The notes: a model not told the origin generated them from the letters alone. 64,000 bases of DNA from Desulfovibrio sp. ZJ369 (GCF_011039085.1 NZ_JAAKEI010000010.1:33324-97323), one strand, 5' to 3'; positions 42,128 through 51,750 are shown, counted from the first letter of the stretch. Translations and numbers: made by a program.

Positions 42128-45100
42128 TTACTGCCTGGCTGCCGCTGCCGCAGCAGACATGCCGGCCTGGGGTTTGGCGGGATCGCCGTCCGGTCCCATG
42201 CTGGCGGCCTTGGAGGTGGACATGACATAAATTTCGTGCGGATCCAGAATCAGAATGACCGAGCCGTCACCCATGATCGTGGCGCCGGAAATGCCCTTGA
42301 GATCCCCCAGATAGGCGCCCAGAGGCTTGATCACAATTTCCTGGCGCTCCAGGAGGCGGTCCACCACCAGGCCCAGACGCCGCTCATTATCGTGAATAAC
42401 TACCACGGAGAGCACATCGGGCAGCGGGTCGGTGCGCGGCAGGCCGAGCATTTCGGAAAGCTCCACAATGCCCAGGACTTCGCCGCGCAGGGTAACAGCC
42501 TTGCGGCCCTTGACGTCGGTAAGCCGCACAGACTCGATCTTGGTGGTTTCCGATACCGCGTCCAGCGGTATGGCATACATCTGCCCTGAGACATTGACCA
42601 TCAGGGCGTCAATAATTGCCAGGGTCAGGGGCAGGCTCAAGGTGAAGCGCGTGCCCTTGCCCACTTCGGAATAGGTATTGACGCTGCCCTTGAGATTCTT
42701 GATATTGGTGCGCACCACATCCATGCCCACGCCGCGTCCCGAAATATCGGTAATCTTTTCGGCGGAGGAAAAACCGGGCGCGAAAATCAGCTCTATGGAT
42801 TCGCGATCATCCAGCTGCGAGGCTTCTTCAGGGGTGATGACGCCCTTGCGGATCGCGACTTCGCGCATCTTTTCCGGATCAATTCCCTTGCCGTCGTCTT
42901 CAATTTCAATGGCAACGGAATTGCCTTTGTGGAAAGCGCGCAAGGTCACCTTTCCCTTGGCCGGTTTTCCGGCAGCAACGCGCACCTCTTCGGATTCAAT
43001 GCCGTGGTCCACGGAATTGCGGATCAGATGCACCAGTGGGTCGCCGATGACTTCCACCACGCTCTTGTCCAGTTCGGTTTCCTCACCCTCCATGATCAAA
43101 TCCACTTCCTTGCCGCTTTTGCGCGAGAGATCGCGCACCAGCCGCGGAAAGCGGGAAAATACCGAGGAAACAGGCACCATGCGCACTTTCATGATGGTAT
43201 CCTGCAAGTCGTCGGAAATACGGGCCATGGCGTAGGTGGTTTCCGAGAGGCTTTGCGCCACATGTGAAATATCCACTTCAGGCCCGCCGTCCTCAAGAGA
43301 GCGCGCAATCATGGTATAGCGGTTGCGATTGATGATCAGTTCGCCGATCAGATTCATCAAATGATCCAGACGCTCGTGATCCACGCGGATGGTAGAGGAA
43401 CTTTTGTGCGCGTCGTTTGCCGGCGCAGCGGGAGCTGCGGCTTTGGCCGTGGAAGACTTGGGTTTGGAAGGCGCGGAAGCGGCCGACGGCTTGGCTGCCG
43501 GAGCTGCGGCAGCCGGTGTCGGGGCAGATGCGGCAGCCGGCACCGGGGCCGAGGGCTTGGGCGCGGTTACAGCCGGATTTGCCGGGGTCGACGGCTGAGC
43601 TTGCGGCGCGGGGGCTTTCTCTGTTTGAGCCGCAGGAGCGGGTTTGGCCGGTTCCTCCGCTGCGGCAGGAGCGGCTCCCGGCTCGGTGGCGGCCCCGATT
43701 TTGCCTTCGCTCAAGGCCTTTTGCACCATATCGTCAATAATGCCCACTTCCTGTTGCAGCAAGTCCACCATCAGGCCGAAATCCAGGTTGGTTTTCCGGC
43801 CTTGCTCTACAATGCCGGCCGTGCGCTCGGCATAGACTTTGATGTCGTTCTGGCCCACGAAGTTGCAGGCGTTCTTGACGGCAATAAGGCAGCGGTAAAC
43901 CGCGTCAATGGAATCTTTATGCGTGCCGTCCTTTTTCAGTGTTTGCAGGGCGGCATGAATAATTTCAATTTGCTGCCGCACGGTTACGCGAAAGACATCG
44001 GCGTCGTCGCCTTCGGAACCTACCGGGATGATTGTGGGGTTCACAACTTCCACAGGTTGGTTTTTGGCCTGCTCCTCGGGTGCGGCGGCCTCAACTTCCG
44101 CAGTGGGATCAGGGGCGGCAGGGCTTGCGCTCTTGGCCGCCAGAACTTCCCTGGGCAGAGAAATGGGGCCGCCTGCAAGAACCTGCTGTAATTGCTTAAG
44201 GACAAGACTGGTGTCAAAGGGGGATGCCTGGCCGCTGGTCACGTCGATTTTCTGCACCAGCGCTTCCATCACATCCACAACCAGGAGGAGAAGATCAATG
44301 AGCTCGTGGCTGGGCGTAATTTCCCCCTGGCGAACCTTATTCAGCAGGGTTTCCGCTTCATGGGTCAGCGCATTCAGTTCAGTATAGCCGATAATGCCGC
44401 TGTTGCCCTTCATATTGTGGAAGAAACGGAAAAGGTCATTGACCAGGCCGTCTTGGCCAAGGGGATTTTCTTCCAATTCCAGCAGGCCCATGTTAAGATT
44501 TTCAATGATTTCAGATGATTCATCAATGAAATCTTTGAGATGTCCTTCACCGAAGGCAGTGAGCTCATAGGCTCCGGTAGCGGGAAGACCGGCAACCCAG
44601 TCCTTGGTGCTCATACCCTGGCCGGCATTGTTTTCTCCTTCTTCAGGTACCGGAGCCGGGGCAGGGGATTCTTCGGCAGATTCTTCGGCCGACGCCGGGC
44701 AGGGTACTTCCGGATCTGCCTGTGCGGCCAGAGGAGGCGCGCTTTCTGCCGGCGCCTCAGGCTCTGGCTGGGGCTCGGCGGCCGCTGGAGCAGGCGCGCT
44801 TTCACCGGCCATGATGGCATCGATCTGCGCCATGATATGATCAATTTCGACATCGCCTTCAGAATTATTGGCTTCAAGGTTGTCGATCATCTGGCGCAGC
44901 GCGTCCGTGGAAGCCAGGATGACATCCATGATTTCGGAGGTCACCACCATGCTGCCTTTGCGCAATTCATCCAGAATATTTTCGGATTTATGGGCCAGCT
45001 GGTTAATGCGATTGAGCCCCAGAAAGCCGGAAGCCCCTTTCAGGGAATGCATGGGGCGAAAAATGTCATTGAGCAGAGCAAGATTGTCCGGAGTTTTTTC

Positions 45101-45196
45101 AAGCTCCAGGAGATTCGGCTCGATGGTTTCGAGGTGTTCTTTGGCTTCCGCGATAAAATCCGCAAAAAGTTCCGGATCAAAGAATTCCTGGCTCAT
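42128..45196 (-). CDS. cheA: Chemotaxis histidine kinase CheA with multiple Hpt domains
   Basis: 1022 residues. Two intact Hpt domains: H50 in MHSLKGASGFLG and H260 in FHNMKGNSGIIG. A third, at about 400-497, keeps the fold pattern but has I438 where the phosphorylated His should be (IAVKNACNFVG). Ala/Pro-rich linkers join these, the longest at about 500-595. Then come the dimerisation region (RVDHERLDHLMNLIGELIINRNR), the HATPase domain with N box HLIRNSVDHGIE and GRGVGMDVV, and a CheW-like domain. The protein ends with an Ala-rich tail. It is the last gene of the che operon read from the right. Confidence 0.95.
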   Translation of the reverse strand: MSQEFFDPELFADFIAEAKEHLETIEPNLLELEKTPDNLALLNDIFRPMHSLKGASGFLGLNRINQLAHKSENILDELRKGSMVVTSEIMDVILASTDALRQMIDNLEANNSEGDVEIDHIMAQIDAIMAGESAPAPAAAEPQPEPEAPAESAPPLAAQADPEVPCPASAEESAEESPAPAPVPEEGENNAGQGMSTKDWVAGLPATGAYELTAFGEGHLKDFIDESSEIIENLNMGLLELEENPLGQDGLVNDLFRFFHNMKGNSGIIGYTELNALTHEAETLLNKVRQGEITPSHELIDLLLLVVDVMEALVQKIDVTSGQASPFDTSLVLKQLQQVLAGGPISLPREVLAAKSASPAAPDPTAEVEAAAPEEQAKNQPVEVVNPTIIPVGSEGDDADVFRVTVRQQIEIIHAALQTLKKDGTHKDSIDAVYRCLIAVKNACNFVGQNDIKVYAERTAGIVEQGRKTNLDFGLMVDLLQQEVGIIDDMVQKALSEGKIGAATEPGAAPAAAEEPAKPAPAAQTEKAPAPQAQPSTPANPAVTAPKPSAPVPAAASAPTPAAAAPAAKPSAASAPSKPKSSTAKAAAPAAPANDAHKSSSTIRVDHERLDHLMNLIGELIINRNRYTMIARSLEDGGPEVDISHVAQSLSETTYAMARISDDLQDTIMKVRMVPVSSVFSRFPRLVRDLSRKSGKEVDLIMEGEETELDKSVVEVIGDPLVHLIRNSVDHGIESEEVRVAAGKPAKGKVTLRAFHKGNSVAIEIEDDGKGIDPEKMREVAIRKGVITPEEASQLDDRESIELIFAPGFSSAEKITDISGRGVGMDVVRTNIKNLKGSVNTYSEVGKGTRFTLSLPLTLAIIDALMVNVSGQMYAIPLDAVSETTKIESVRLTDVKGRKAVTLRGEVLGIVELSEMLGLPRTDPLPDVLSVVVIHDNERRLGLVVDRLLERQEIVIKPLGAYLGDLKGISGATIMGDGSVILILDPHEIYVMSTSKAASMGPDGDPAKPQAGMSAAAAAARQ

Positions 45197-45265
45197 ACTC
45201 GTACCTTCGTTTGGCTGAAAGAGTATAGACGCCTGAAGTCAGGCATATACTGCTTTCCTTATCGG

Positions 45266-45634
45266 CTAGCCAAGAAGCATCTTTATATTCCGGACCATTT
45301 TTTCCGGCTGGGCCGGTTTGACCATGTACAGATTGGCGCCGAGACTCATGCCGGTCTGAATGTCCTGTTCCTGGCCCTCGGTGGAAAGCACGATGATGGG
45401 GATGTCCTTATAGGCCTCCTGGGTGCGAATGGTCTTGATGAACGTAAAGCCGTCCATGCGCGGCATATTGACGTCGGATACGATCAAATCCACCGGCTCC
45501 AGAGCATAGAGTTTTTCAATGGCGTCCAAGCCGTCTTCGGCTGTGCTGACTTTAAAGCCTTCTGCCTTGAGCACGAAGGCCACCAGGTTGCGGATGGTTT
45601 TGGAATCATCGACGACCATAATGTGTTTGCTCAT
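45266..45634 (-). CDS. cheY: Response regulator CheY
   Basis: 122 residues, a single receiver domain. Acid pocket D9-D10 in VVDDSKTIRN, phospho-acceptor D54 in VSDVNMPRMDG, a Thr/Ser switch in IVLSTEGQE, and the conserved lysine in MVKPAQP are all present. It lies between cheW and cheA, so its main partner should be that CheA; its target is presumably the flagellar motor, though no flagellar genes are in view. Confidence 0.95.
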   Translation of the reverse strand: MSKHIMVVDDSKTIRNLVAFVLKAEGFKVSTAEDGLDAIEKLYALEPVDLIVSDVNMPRMDGFTFIKTIRTQEAYKDIPIIVLSTEGQEQDIQTGMSLGANLYMVKPAQPEKMVRNIKMLLG

Positions 45635-45768
45635 AATTTCCGTTCCTGTCAGTCAAAGTCTGGATGTCATCAATAAATCTGGAGTTAACCACAGCTTCAG
45701 AGCATCTTGACTGTAAAACGCTCATGCCGCAGCGGCACTGCTCACGGCAACGATGGAGGCAGCCCCTC

Positions 45769-46428
45769 TCAACTTTCCAACAGTTTTTGCACAATCATGT
45801 CTGGCGCCACAATGCCGCAGACCCGATCGTCAATATCGGCTATGCCGCAGAGAAATTCGGCGCCGGCTCCCAACTGGGCCTCTGCGTTCCAGGTGATCTT
45901 GTTTTGCTCGACCATGTACATGGTATGCACCTTGTCGACGATCAAGCCCAACTGCATTTCATCGCCCGCGCAGACAATGATGAAATGCTGCGGCGTATAC
46001 CGGTACTGCCGCTCATTGGTCAGCAGGGCGTCCAGGTGCAGCAAAGGGGTCACACGGCCCCGCAGGTTGACCACTCCGGCAACAAAGGGCGGGGCCAGGG
46101 GCAGCCGGATCAGCGGCAAATGCCGCAGCACCTCATGAATAGCCGCCACGGGCAGAAGAAAAATCTGATCCCGCACAAAAAAAGAGACCATCTGGATGCG
46201 CGCTTCGTTGCGCAGCAGATTTTTTGATAAAACCGCGGGAGTCGATTGCCGATCCGGCTCCGGATCCAGAGCGGCTTCAGGCTCAAGCACCGGCAAGCCG
46301 GGCAACGCGTCTTCACCCAGATATTTGCGAACAAAGGCCTGCTCCACAGCGCTCAACCCCTGAGACCCTTGGGAAGCAGGCTGATCAAAGCATTGATCGG
46401 CAAAATATTCTTCAGGAGTTTTTACCAT
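45769..46428 (-). CDS. cheW: CheW-domain coupling protein
   Basis: 219 residues, longer than plain CheW (about 150-170) because of a polar N-terminal extension of about 75 residues (MVKTPEEYFADQCFDQPASQ). The CheW domain has IQMVSFFVRDQIFLLPVAAIHEVLR, PPFVAGVVNLRGRVTPLLHLD and the end CGIADIDDRVCGIVAPDMI. It links receptors to CheA. The gene overlaps the ParA-like gene by 7 bases. The N-terminal extension could be a site for interaction with the ParA-like protein, which is speculation. Confidence 0.92.
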   Translation of the reverse strand: MVKTPEEYFADQCFDQPASQGSQGLSAVEQAFVRKYLGEDALPGLPVLEPEAALDPEPDRQSTPAVLSKNLLRNEARIQMVSFFVRDQIFLLPVAAIHEVLRHLPLIRLPLAPPFVAGVVNLRGRVTPLLHLDALLTNERQYRYTPQHFIIVCAGDEMQLGLIVDKVHTMYMVEQNKITWNAEAQLGAGAEFLCGIADIDDRVCGIVAPDMIVQKLLES

Positions 46429-47198
46429 AATCTGAGAACTTCTTCCGCCAGGGCGTCATAGCAGAGCGCCCCGCGTGAATGAGCGTCGATATCATAAACA
46501 GTGCAGCCCAGGGCGCTGGCCTCGCGAAAGTGCGTATCCACGCCGATTATCGTTGAAAACAGAGCATGACCCATTTTGCGCTGCATCAGTTCCAGAACCC
46601 GCGTGCAGGCTTTGGCCCGCTTGTCGTACATGGTCGGCACCGCTCTGTAGCGAATGGGCCGGGGCAGCACCTTATTCAGTGTATGCAGCGTATCGAACAA
46701 AAGCTTGAGCCCATGCAGTGCCAAAAAATCCGTCTGGATGGGAATAATCAGCAAATCAGCCGCCAGCAGGGCATTAATCAGCAAAATGCCCACATGCGGC
46801 GGACAATCCAGAACGACGAAATCGTAGTGGCCGGAGATACATTGCAGGCTCCGGGCCAGCACGCTGCCTTTGGACTTGCGTTCTCCAAAATCCACCTCCA
46901 GTTCCGAGAGGCGAATGCTGCCCGGCGCCAGATCCATGCCCTGCAGCGCGTTGGGCCGGATTATGGTCGGCCAGAGGCCCGGCCAGGCTGCGTCCTCGGC
47001 CAGAAAAATATCGTGCAGACTGGCAGTCAGTTCTTCCGGATAAATTCTGGCATGCAGCGTAGCGCAGGCATGCGGATCCAGATCCAGCAAAAGAATCCTT
47101 TTCCCCTTGCGCGACAAGGCGCTGCCCAGAGTCAGGGATGTGGTCGTTTTGCCCACGCCTCCTTTCTGATTGGCTACGGCCAGAATTTTCGCGCTCAT
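46422..47198 (-). CDS. ParA-family ATPase in the chemotaxis operon (ParC-like)
   Basis: 258 residues; starts MSAKILAVANQKGGVGKTTTSLTLGSAL with the deviant Walker A KGGVGKTT. LLLDLDPHACATLHARI carries the Walker A' aspartate, and FVVLDCPPHVGILLINALLAADLLIIP the Walker B. A GTG six bases earlier is an alternative start. There is no parB nearby, and the gene sits between cheR and cheW. In Vibrio (ParC) and Rhodobacter (PpfA), ParA-like proteins in che operons place chemoreceptor arrays in the cell and ensure their inheritance. The same role is inferred here. Confidence 0.9.
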   Translation of the reverse strand: MSAKILAVANQKGGVGKTTTSLTLGSALSRKGKRILLLDLDPHACATLHARIYPEELTASLHDIFLAEDAAWPGLWPTIIRPNALQGMDLAPGSIRLSELEVDFGERKSKGSVLARSLQCISGHYDFVVLDCPPHVGILLINALLAADLLIIPIQTDFLALHGLKLLFDTLHTLNKVLPRPIRYRAVPTMYDKRAKACTRVLELMQRKMGHALFSTIIGVDTHFREASALGCTVYDIDAHSRGALCYDALAEEVLRLW

Positions 47199-47210
47199 GG
47201 GCACCCGGCA

Positions 47211-48719
47211 TCAAGCCATTTTACGATAGACAATAGTCCCCTTATGATGCTCAAGCTGGAAAGCGCGACTGATATTGTGCAATGATTCCGAATGGCCGAT
47301 GAGCAATGACCCGCCGGGTTCCAGGTTATCGTAAAAGGCGTTGATCACCTTTCGTTTCATTTCATCGTCAAAGTAAATGATCACATTGCGGCAAAAGACT
47401 ATCTGCGATTTTTCCACGCGTCTGAGCTGCTCTTTGTCGCTCAAATTGATTTGACCGAAGGAGACAAGGTTTTTGAGCATGGGGTTGACTTTGTAAACAT
47501 TGCCTTCCTTGGTGAAATAGGCGTTCACAATCTCCTTGGGGGTGGTGCGCAGCGCGTATTCATTATACACGCCGCGCCTGGCCGCAGCCAGCACCGCTTC
47601 GGACAGATCGTTAGCCGTAATCTTAATGTCCCAGAGGCGGATGTCGCTTTTCAGCACCTCATGCAGAATGATCGCCAGCGTATAGGGCTCTTCACCTGTG
47701 GAACATCCGGCGGACCAGATCCGCAGCCGTTTGCGCCCGGATTTTCTACACTGCTCCAGTGTTTCGGCCAGAACGCTTTTTTGAAAAACTTCAAGCTGCG
47801 GAGGATTGCGAAAAAAGCTCGTTTCATTGGTGGTGACCACCTCAAAGAGCTTGTTCAACTCGTTGCGCCGGTTAGCATCAAAGCGCAGAAAGTTGTAATA
47901 TTCGTTATAGCTCTTGAGGTTCAATTCCTTGATTCGAATGGAAAGCCTGTTTTCCACAAGATATTTGCGGTGTTCAGCAATAAAAATGCCGCATTGCTGG
48001 TAGATAAAGTCGCGGAGCTGCAGAAATTCTTCATCGGAAATCTGCAAATCCTTGCGAAAGGGCGAGGCGCCCCGGAAGCTGGGAGCCGTCTGAGCCTGCG
48101 ATCGAAAGGCCGAAGCCGGCTGCCCGGTCTGGCTCATGCCCGCAGCAGGCTGCTGCTGACTGCGGAACGAAGGGCGCGGCGCGCTTGTGGGCGTGCCGAA
48201 CGCCGAAGCTTGCGCGCCTGCCTCTGTTTTGCCGGTTGTCCGGGCAAAAGAGCGGAAGGTGGAAGCCGGTTGGTTTTGTGCCGCAGGGGAAGCCTGCACC
48301 GGCTGCCGGAATGCGGGAGCCGGGCGCGCGGCTTGCGCGCCTGCCTCTGTTGTGCCGGTTGTTCGGGCAAAAGAGCGGAACGTGGAAGCCGGCTGATTTT
48401 GTGCCGCAGGGGAAGCCTGCGCTGGCTGCCGGAATGCGGGAGCCGGGCGCGCGGCTTGCGCCGCGGGTCTGAACGTGGACGCGGGCTGAGTGCCGGGCGT
48501 GGTTTGCTGTGTTGAAAATCTGGATGCCGAGGGATTCAGGCCGCTGCCGGCAGAAAGCGGCGATTGCCCGGCAGGCCTGAATGCGGAGCCGGGCTGCTGG
48601 GCCGGACCTGCGGACGCCGGTTGCCCGACGGAGCCGGGGTTGAGTGTGGCCTGCGGATCGGCATCAGAGGCGTTTTTCGACGTCTGGATTTTGGAAAAAA
48701 AACTGGGGGGGATTGACAT
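47211..48719 (-). CDS. cheR: Chemotaxis methyltransferase CheR with long repetitive N-terminal region
   Basis: 502 residues. The last 280 are a normal CheR: N-terminal helical domain (FLQLRDFIYQQCGIFIAEHRKYLVENRLSIR), then the SAM-binding domain with TTNETSFFRNPPQLEVF, RIWSAGCSTGEEPYTLAI, FCRNVIIYFD and GHSESLHNIS. It methylates receptor glutamates. The first 220 residues are Pro/Ala/Gln/Ser-rich and presumably disordered, with about ten short motifs such as STFR, PAFR and SAFR. A 41-residue unit is repeated in tandem with two changes. cheR starts 2 bases after the HEAT-protein gene and shares its end as ribosome binding site (AGGAG). Confidence 0.94.
   Translation of the reverse strand: MSIPPSFFSKIQTSKNASDADPQATLNPGSVGQPASAGPAQQPGSAFRPAGQSPLSAGSGLNPSASRFSTQQTTPGTQPASTFRPAAQAARPAPAFRQPAQASPAAQNQPASTFRSFARTTGTTEAGAQAARPAPAFRQPVQASPAAQNQPASTFRSFARTTGKTEAGAQASAFGTPTSAPRPSFRSQQQPAAGMSQTGQPASAFRSQAQTAPSFRGASPFRKDLQISDEEFLQLRDFIYQQCGIFIAEHRKYLVENRLSIRIKELNLKSYNEYYNFLRFDANRRNELNKLFEVVTTNETSFFRNPPQLEVFQKSVLAETLEQCRKSGRKRLRIWSAGCSTGEEPYTLAIILHEVLKSDIRLWDIKITANDLSEAVLAAARRGVYNEYALRTTPKEIVNAYFTKEGNVYKVNPMLKNLVSFGQINLSDKEQLRRVEKSQIVFCRNVIIYFDDEMKRKVINAFYDNLEPGGSLLIGHSESLHNISRAFQLEHHKGTIVYRKMA
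48208..48453. repeat. 123-bp tandem duplication inside cheR
   Basis: 48208-48330 and 48331-48453 are two head-to-tail copies differing at a few positions. They keep the frame and encode the 41-residue repeat in the CheR N-terminal region. Confidence 0.85.
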
Positions 48720-48721
48720 GC

Positions 48722-50659
48722 CTACTCCTGTTCCGCCTGGATGGCCGCAACGGCTTCAGCTGCGGCATGCTGAATTTCGGGATCTTCATGATCCATCATG
48801 CCCAGCAAGACGCTGAAAGCGACATTGCCGCCGATTTTACCCAATGCCTCAATAATTTTAAAGGCAACCATGGGGCTTGCATCTTCCAGCATTTGCGACA
48901 GGGTAGGCACGGCCTCAGCATTTTTATTGACGCCCAGAGCCTCAATGGCGCGGATGCGCACCCAGTCGTTTTCATCCCGCAGCGCGGTGATCAGATGCGG
49001 GATAACAGCGGACGTTCCGATTTGCCCCAGCAGATTCACCAGAGCGGTGCGCACGTCTTTGTTTTCGTCAGAAAGACGTGGCAAAAGCCGGGGCAGATAG
49101 CGTTCCGCATTGCCGCCCAGATTCAAAAAAGCCTCTACGGCCGTCTGTCGCACGCCGGGATCTTCGTCCTTCAGGGCTTCGGTCAGCTCCGCAAGATTTT
49201 CCGCAACACTGTAACGGCCCAGGGCATAGACGGACATCATGCGCTGCATGGCGTCGTCGCTGTGAAAGCGCTCCTTAAAGCGCACATTCAGCGTGGGATT
49301 GTGCAGATTGATGCAGGCCTCCAGAGCCATCTCCGCAACATCCGCAGAGCGATGATCCAATTGGCTGAAAACCACATCTTCCACATCCGGGCAGGTGTGT
49401 TGGTTGCCGAAAAAAAACAGCGCGCTCTTCAGTACTTCAGTATCTTCGCATTCGTCAATGACCGAGAGGAAAAAAGGCATGTCGTCGCAATTACCCAGTT
49501 GAGCAACTTCCGCTACGGCGGCTCGTTGCAGATCAGGGTTTACGCGCCAGAAAGCCGTTTTAATTTCTTCCACGGGGCGACGATCATCCATGAGCTGGCA
49601 GGCTTCCATGGCGATCATAACCCGGTTTTCGTCCTCGCTGCGCAATGCGTCCCGCACTGTATCATTATAGCCGATAGAGGCAATGGCGCGAATGGCGGCT
49701 TCGTACAGCTCGGCTTTCCGTTCCGGATCAAGGCGCGCGGCCAGCTCCAGAATGGCGCTGCTGGCATCTTCCTTGCCGATGCCGCTCAGGCCTTGCAGCG
49801 CGGCCAGCAGAATATCTTCGTCACTGTCCGAAAGGGCATCCAGCAAGTAGGTCCGCAGGCGTTCCTGGGACTTGGCCGCCAGCAGCGAGAGAGAACGCCC
49901 GCTCAGGATCTGCACGATGGCTTTGACGATCTTGTGGCGCAACGCCACGCTGACGTTTTCCAACGCGTTGAAAAGCAGAGGAATGGTTTTGATATCGCCC
50001 ATGTCGCCCAGGGCGTCAATGATGGCGGAACTGACCAGAGGCGAGGATTGCGGCAACAACTGCACAAGAGCAGTGGTGGCCGAAGGATCCTTGATTTTCG
50101 CCAGGGCTTCCACCACGGCGAACTGAACCCACTCTTCATCGTGCATGGCCTGGCAAAGAGCGCCCACAGCCTCTGGATATGCCAGAGTGCCCAAGCTGAC
50201 GGCCGCCTGATAACGCACATTGACTTCCGGATCCTTGAGCAGGGCGTCGCAGAGCAGCAGCGCTGCCTGATGATTGCTGCAATGGCCGAGAATATCGGTA
50301 ATGAAGATGCGCAAATCAGGGTCGTTGTCATGCAGATAGGGCTGCATGCTTTCAATGCTGTCCAGGCCGATTTCCCGCAAGATGTCCATGGCCACATTGC
50401 GCACCGGCGCCTCGTCGCTGCGCAGCAGCGGCAGCAGGGCGTCAACTGTCCGCGCCCCCCGGATTTTGCGCAGGCCGTACTCGGCGGCTTCCTGCACGCC
50501 GGTATTCTTGCTCTTGATCTGTTCGCAAAGCAGGGGCACCGCCTCTTCGAGGAGCATGTCGCCCGCGCTGAAAGCGGCGCTGCGCACGGCATCATTGTCG
50601 TCGGATTGCAGAGCCGCAAGAATCTGAGCCACGTCTTGTTGCAGAGTTTCCACTGTCAT
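48722..50659 (-). CDS. HEAT-repeat protein of the chemotaxis operon
   Basis: 645 residues made almost wholly of alpha-helical HEAT/PBS-lyase-type repeats of about 31 residues. Examples are DNDAVRSAAFSAGDMLLEEAVPLLCEQIKS, EAPVRNVAMDILREIG, DPDLRIFITDILGHC, DPGVRQTAVEAFLNLGG, ENDWVRIRAIEALGVNKNAEAVPTLSQML and DPEIQHAAAEAVAAI. The pattern D-x-x-V/R-x-x-A-x-x-A-L/I is regular from end to end. No enzyme motif is seen, so it is probably a scaffold. It sits between cheB and cheR. The start is the ATG giving MTVETLQQDVAQIL. A structural role at the receptor array is inferred from position only. Confidence 0.88.
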   Translation of the reverse strand: MTVETLQQDVAQILAALQSDDNDAVRSAAFSAGDMLLEEAVPLLCEQIKSKNTGVQEAAEYGLRKIRGARTVDALLPLLRSDEAPVRNVAMDILREIGLDSIESMQPYLHDNDPDLRIFITDILGHCSNHQAALLLCDALLKDPEVNVRYQAAVSLGTLAYPEAVGALCQAMHDEEWVQFAVVEALAKIKDPSATTALVQLLPQSSPLVSSAIIDALGDMGDIKTIPLLFNALENVSVALRHKIVKAIVQILSGRSLSLLAAKSQERLRTYLLDALSDSDEDILLAALQGLSGIGKEDASSAILELAARLDPERKAELYEAAIRAIASIGYNDTVRDALRSEDENRVMIAMEACQLMDDRRPVEEIKTAFWRVNPDLQRAAVAEVAQLGNCDDMPFFLSVIDECEDTEVLKSALFFFGNQHTCPDVEDVVFSQLDHRSADVAEMALEACINLHNPTLNVRFKERFHSDDAMQRMMSVYALGRYSVAENLAELTEALKDEDPGVRQTAVEAFLNLGGNAERYLPRLLPRLSDENKDVRTALVNLLGQIGTSAVIPHLITALRDENDWVRIRAIEALGVNKNAEAVPTLSQMLEDASPMVAFKIIEALGKIGGNVAFSVLLGMMDHEDPEIQHAAAEAVAAIQAEQE

Positions 50660-50685
50660 AATTTCATGTCCTGCTGAGCTGCGAT

Positions 50686-51750
50686 TCAGCCTTTGACCGT
50701 TGCGATGATGGCTTTTGCAATATCTTCTGCATCCAGAATCAGATTGGCGAGTCCCGCGTCCACCACGGCCTTGGGCATGCCGTAGACCACGCAGGAGGCT
50801 TCGCTCTGGGCAATGAGGCAACCGCCCTTTTCCCTGAGCACCTTAGCCCCGTCGCAGCCGTCAGAGCCCATGCCTGTGAGCATGACGCCGAGGGTGCGCC
50901 GCCCCATGGCGCGGCCGGCCGTTTCCATGAGAACATTGACGGTGGGCTTGTACAGGGCCTTACGGGGCTCTTCGGTCACAACCACTTCAGGCAGGGGACC
51001 GCGCATCCGTACCCCGATATGCTTGCCGCCGGGGCAGACATAGGCATGGCCGTTCTTGAATTTGTCGCCGTTCTCCGCTTCGGAAACGGAAATTTTGCAC
51101 ACGCTGTCCAGGCGTTTGGCAAAAGGCCCGGTAAACGCGGCCGGCATATGCTGGGCAATAAGAATACAGGCGGGTATATCCGCGGGCAGGGCGGCCAGCA
51201 CTTTCTGCACCACAGGCGGCCCGCCGGTGGAAACGCCGATGACCACCAAATCGCGCGGACCGCGGCAGGGCGTCTGCACATAGTCCGCGGGCTGGCTGGG
51301 AGGGCGGGGCACAACAGGGGGCACGATATGGTTGATACGGCGGTACTTCATTTTAATGATGGTTTTTTTGCGGGCCACAGCTTTGACTTTGCGGCGCAAT
51401 TCCACACCAAAACGATCGCGATCATTGCTCATGGTTTTAGGAATAAAATCCAGCGCCCCCTGTTCCATAGCCTTGAGCGTGGTTTCCGCTCCGCTTTCCG
51501 TAAGAGAGCTGACCATGATCACCGGCAGAGGATTGGTCCGCATCAGTTCCTGCAATGTGCTCAGCCCGTCAAGGCGAGGCATTTCCACATCCAGGGTCAC
51601 GATGTCCACATCCAGTTCCGCGGCTTTCTTAAGCGCCTCCTGCCCGTCCCGCGCAGTGGCGGCGACTTTGATATCCGGGTCCTGCTCCAGCAGGGCAACA
51701 AGAGCGTTGCGCATAAAGGTTGAATCGTCCACGACAAGAACACGAATCAT
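50686..51750 (-). CDS. cheB: Chemotaxis response regulator methylesterase CheB
   Basis: 354 residues from MIRVLVVDDSTFMRNALVALL. Receiver domain with D54 in TLDVEMPRLDG and SSLTESGAETTLKAMEQGALDFIPKT. The methylesterase domain begins near residue 155; the catalytic Ser lies in GVSTGGPPVVQ, the His in AQHMPAAFTGPFAKRLD and the Asp in LTGMGSDGCDGAKVL. It removes methyl groups or deamidates receptors, opposing CheR. It is the first gene of the che operon. Confidence 0.95.
   Translation of the reverse strand: MIRVLVVDDSTFMRNALVALLEQDPDIKVAATARDGQEALKKAAELDVDIVTLDVEMPRLDGLSTLQELMRTNPLPVIMVSSLTESGAETTLKAMEQGALDFIPKTMSNDRDRFGVELRRKVKAVARKKTIIKMKYRRINHIVPPVVPRPPSQPADYVQTPCRGPRDLVVIGVSTGGPPVVQKVLAALPADIPACILIAQHMPAAFTGPFAKRLDSVCKISVSEAENGDKFKNGHAYVCPGGKHIGVRMRGPLPEVVVTEEPRKALYKPTVNVLMETAGRAMGRRTLGVMLTGMGSDGCDGAKVLREKGGCLIAQSEASCVVYGMPKAVVDAGLANLILDAEDIAKAIIATVKG

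Noticed and set aside
48208..48453. CRISPR-like repeat
   Set aside because: Two contiguous 123-bp copies inside an open frame, with no spacers; it is a coding duplication in cheR.
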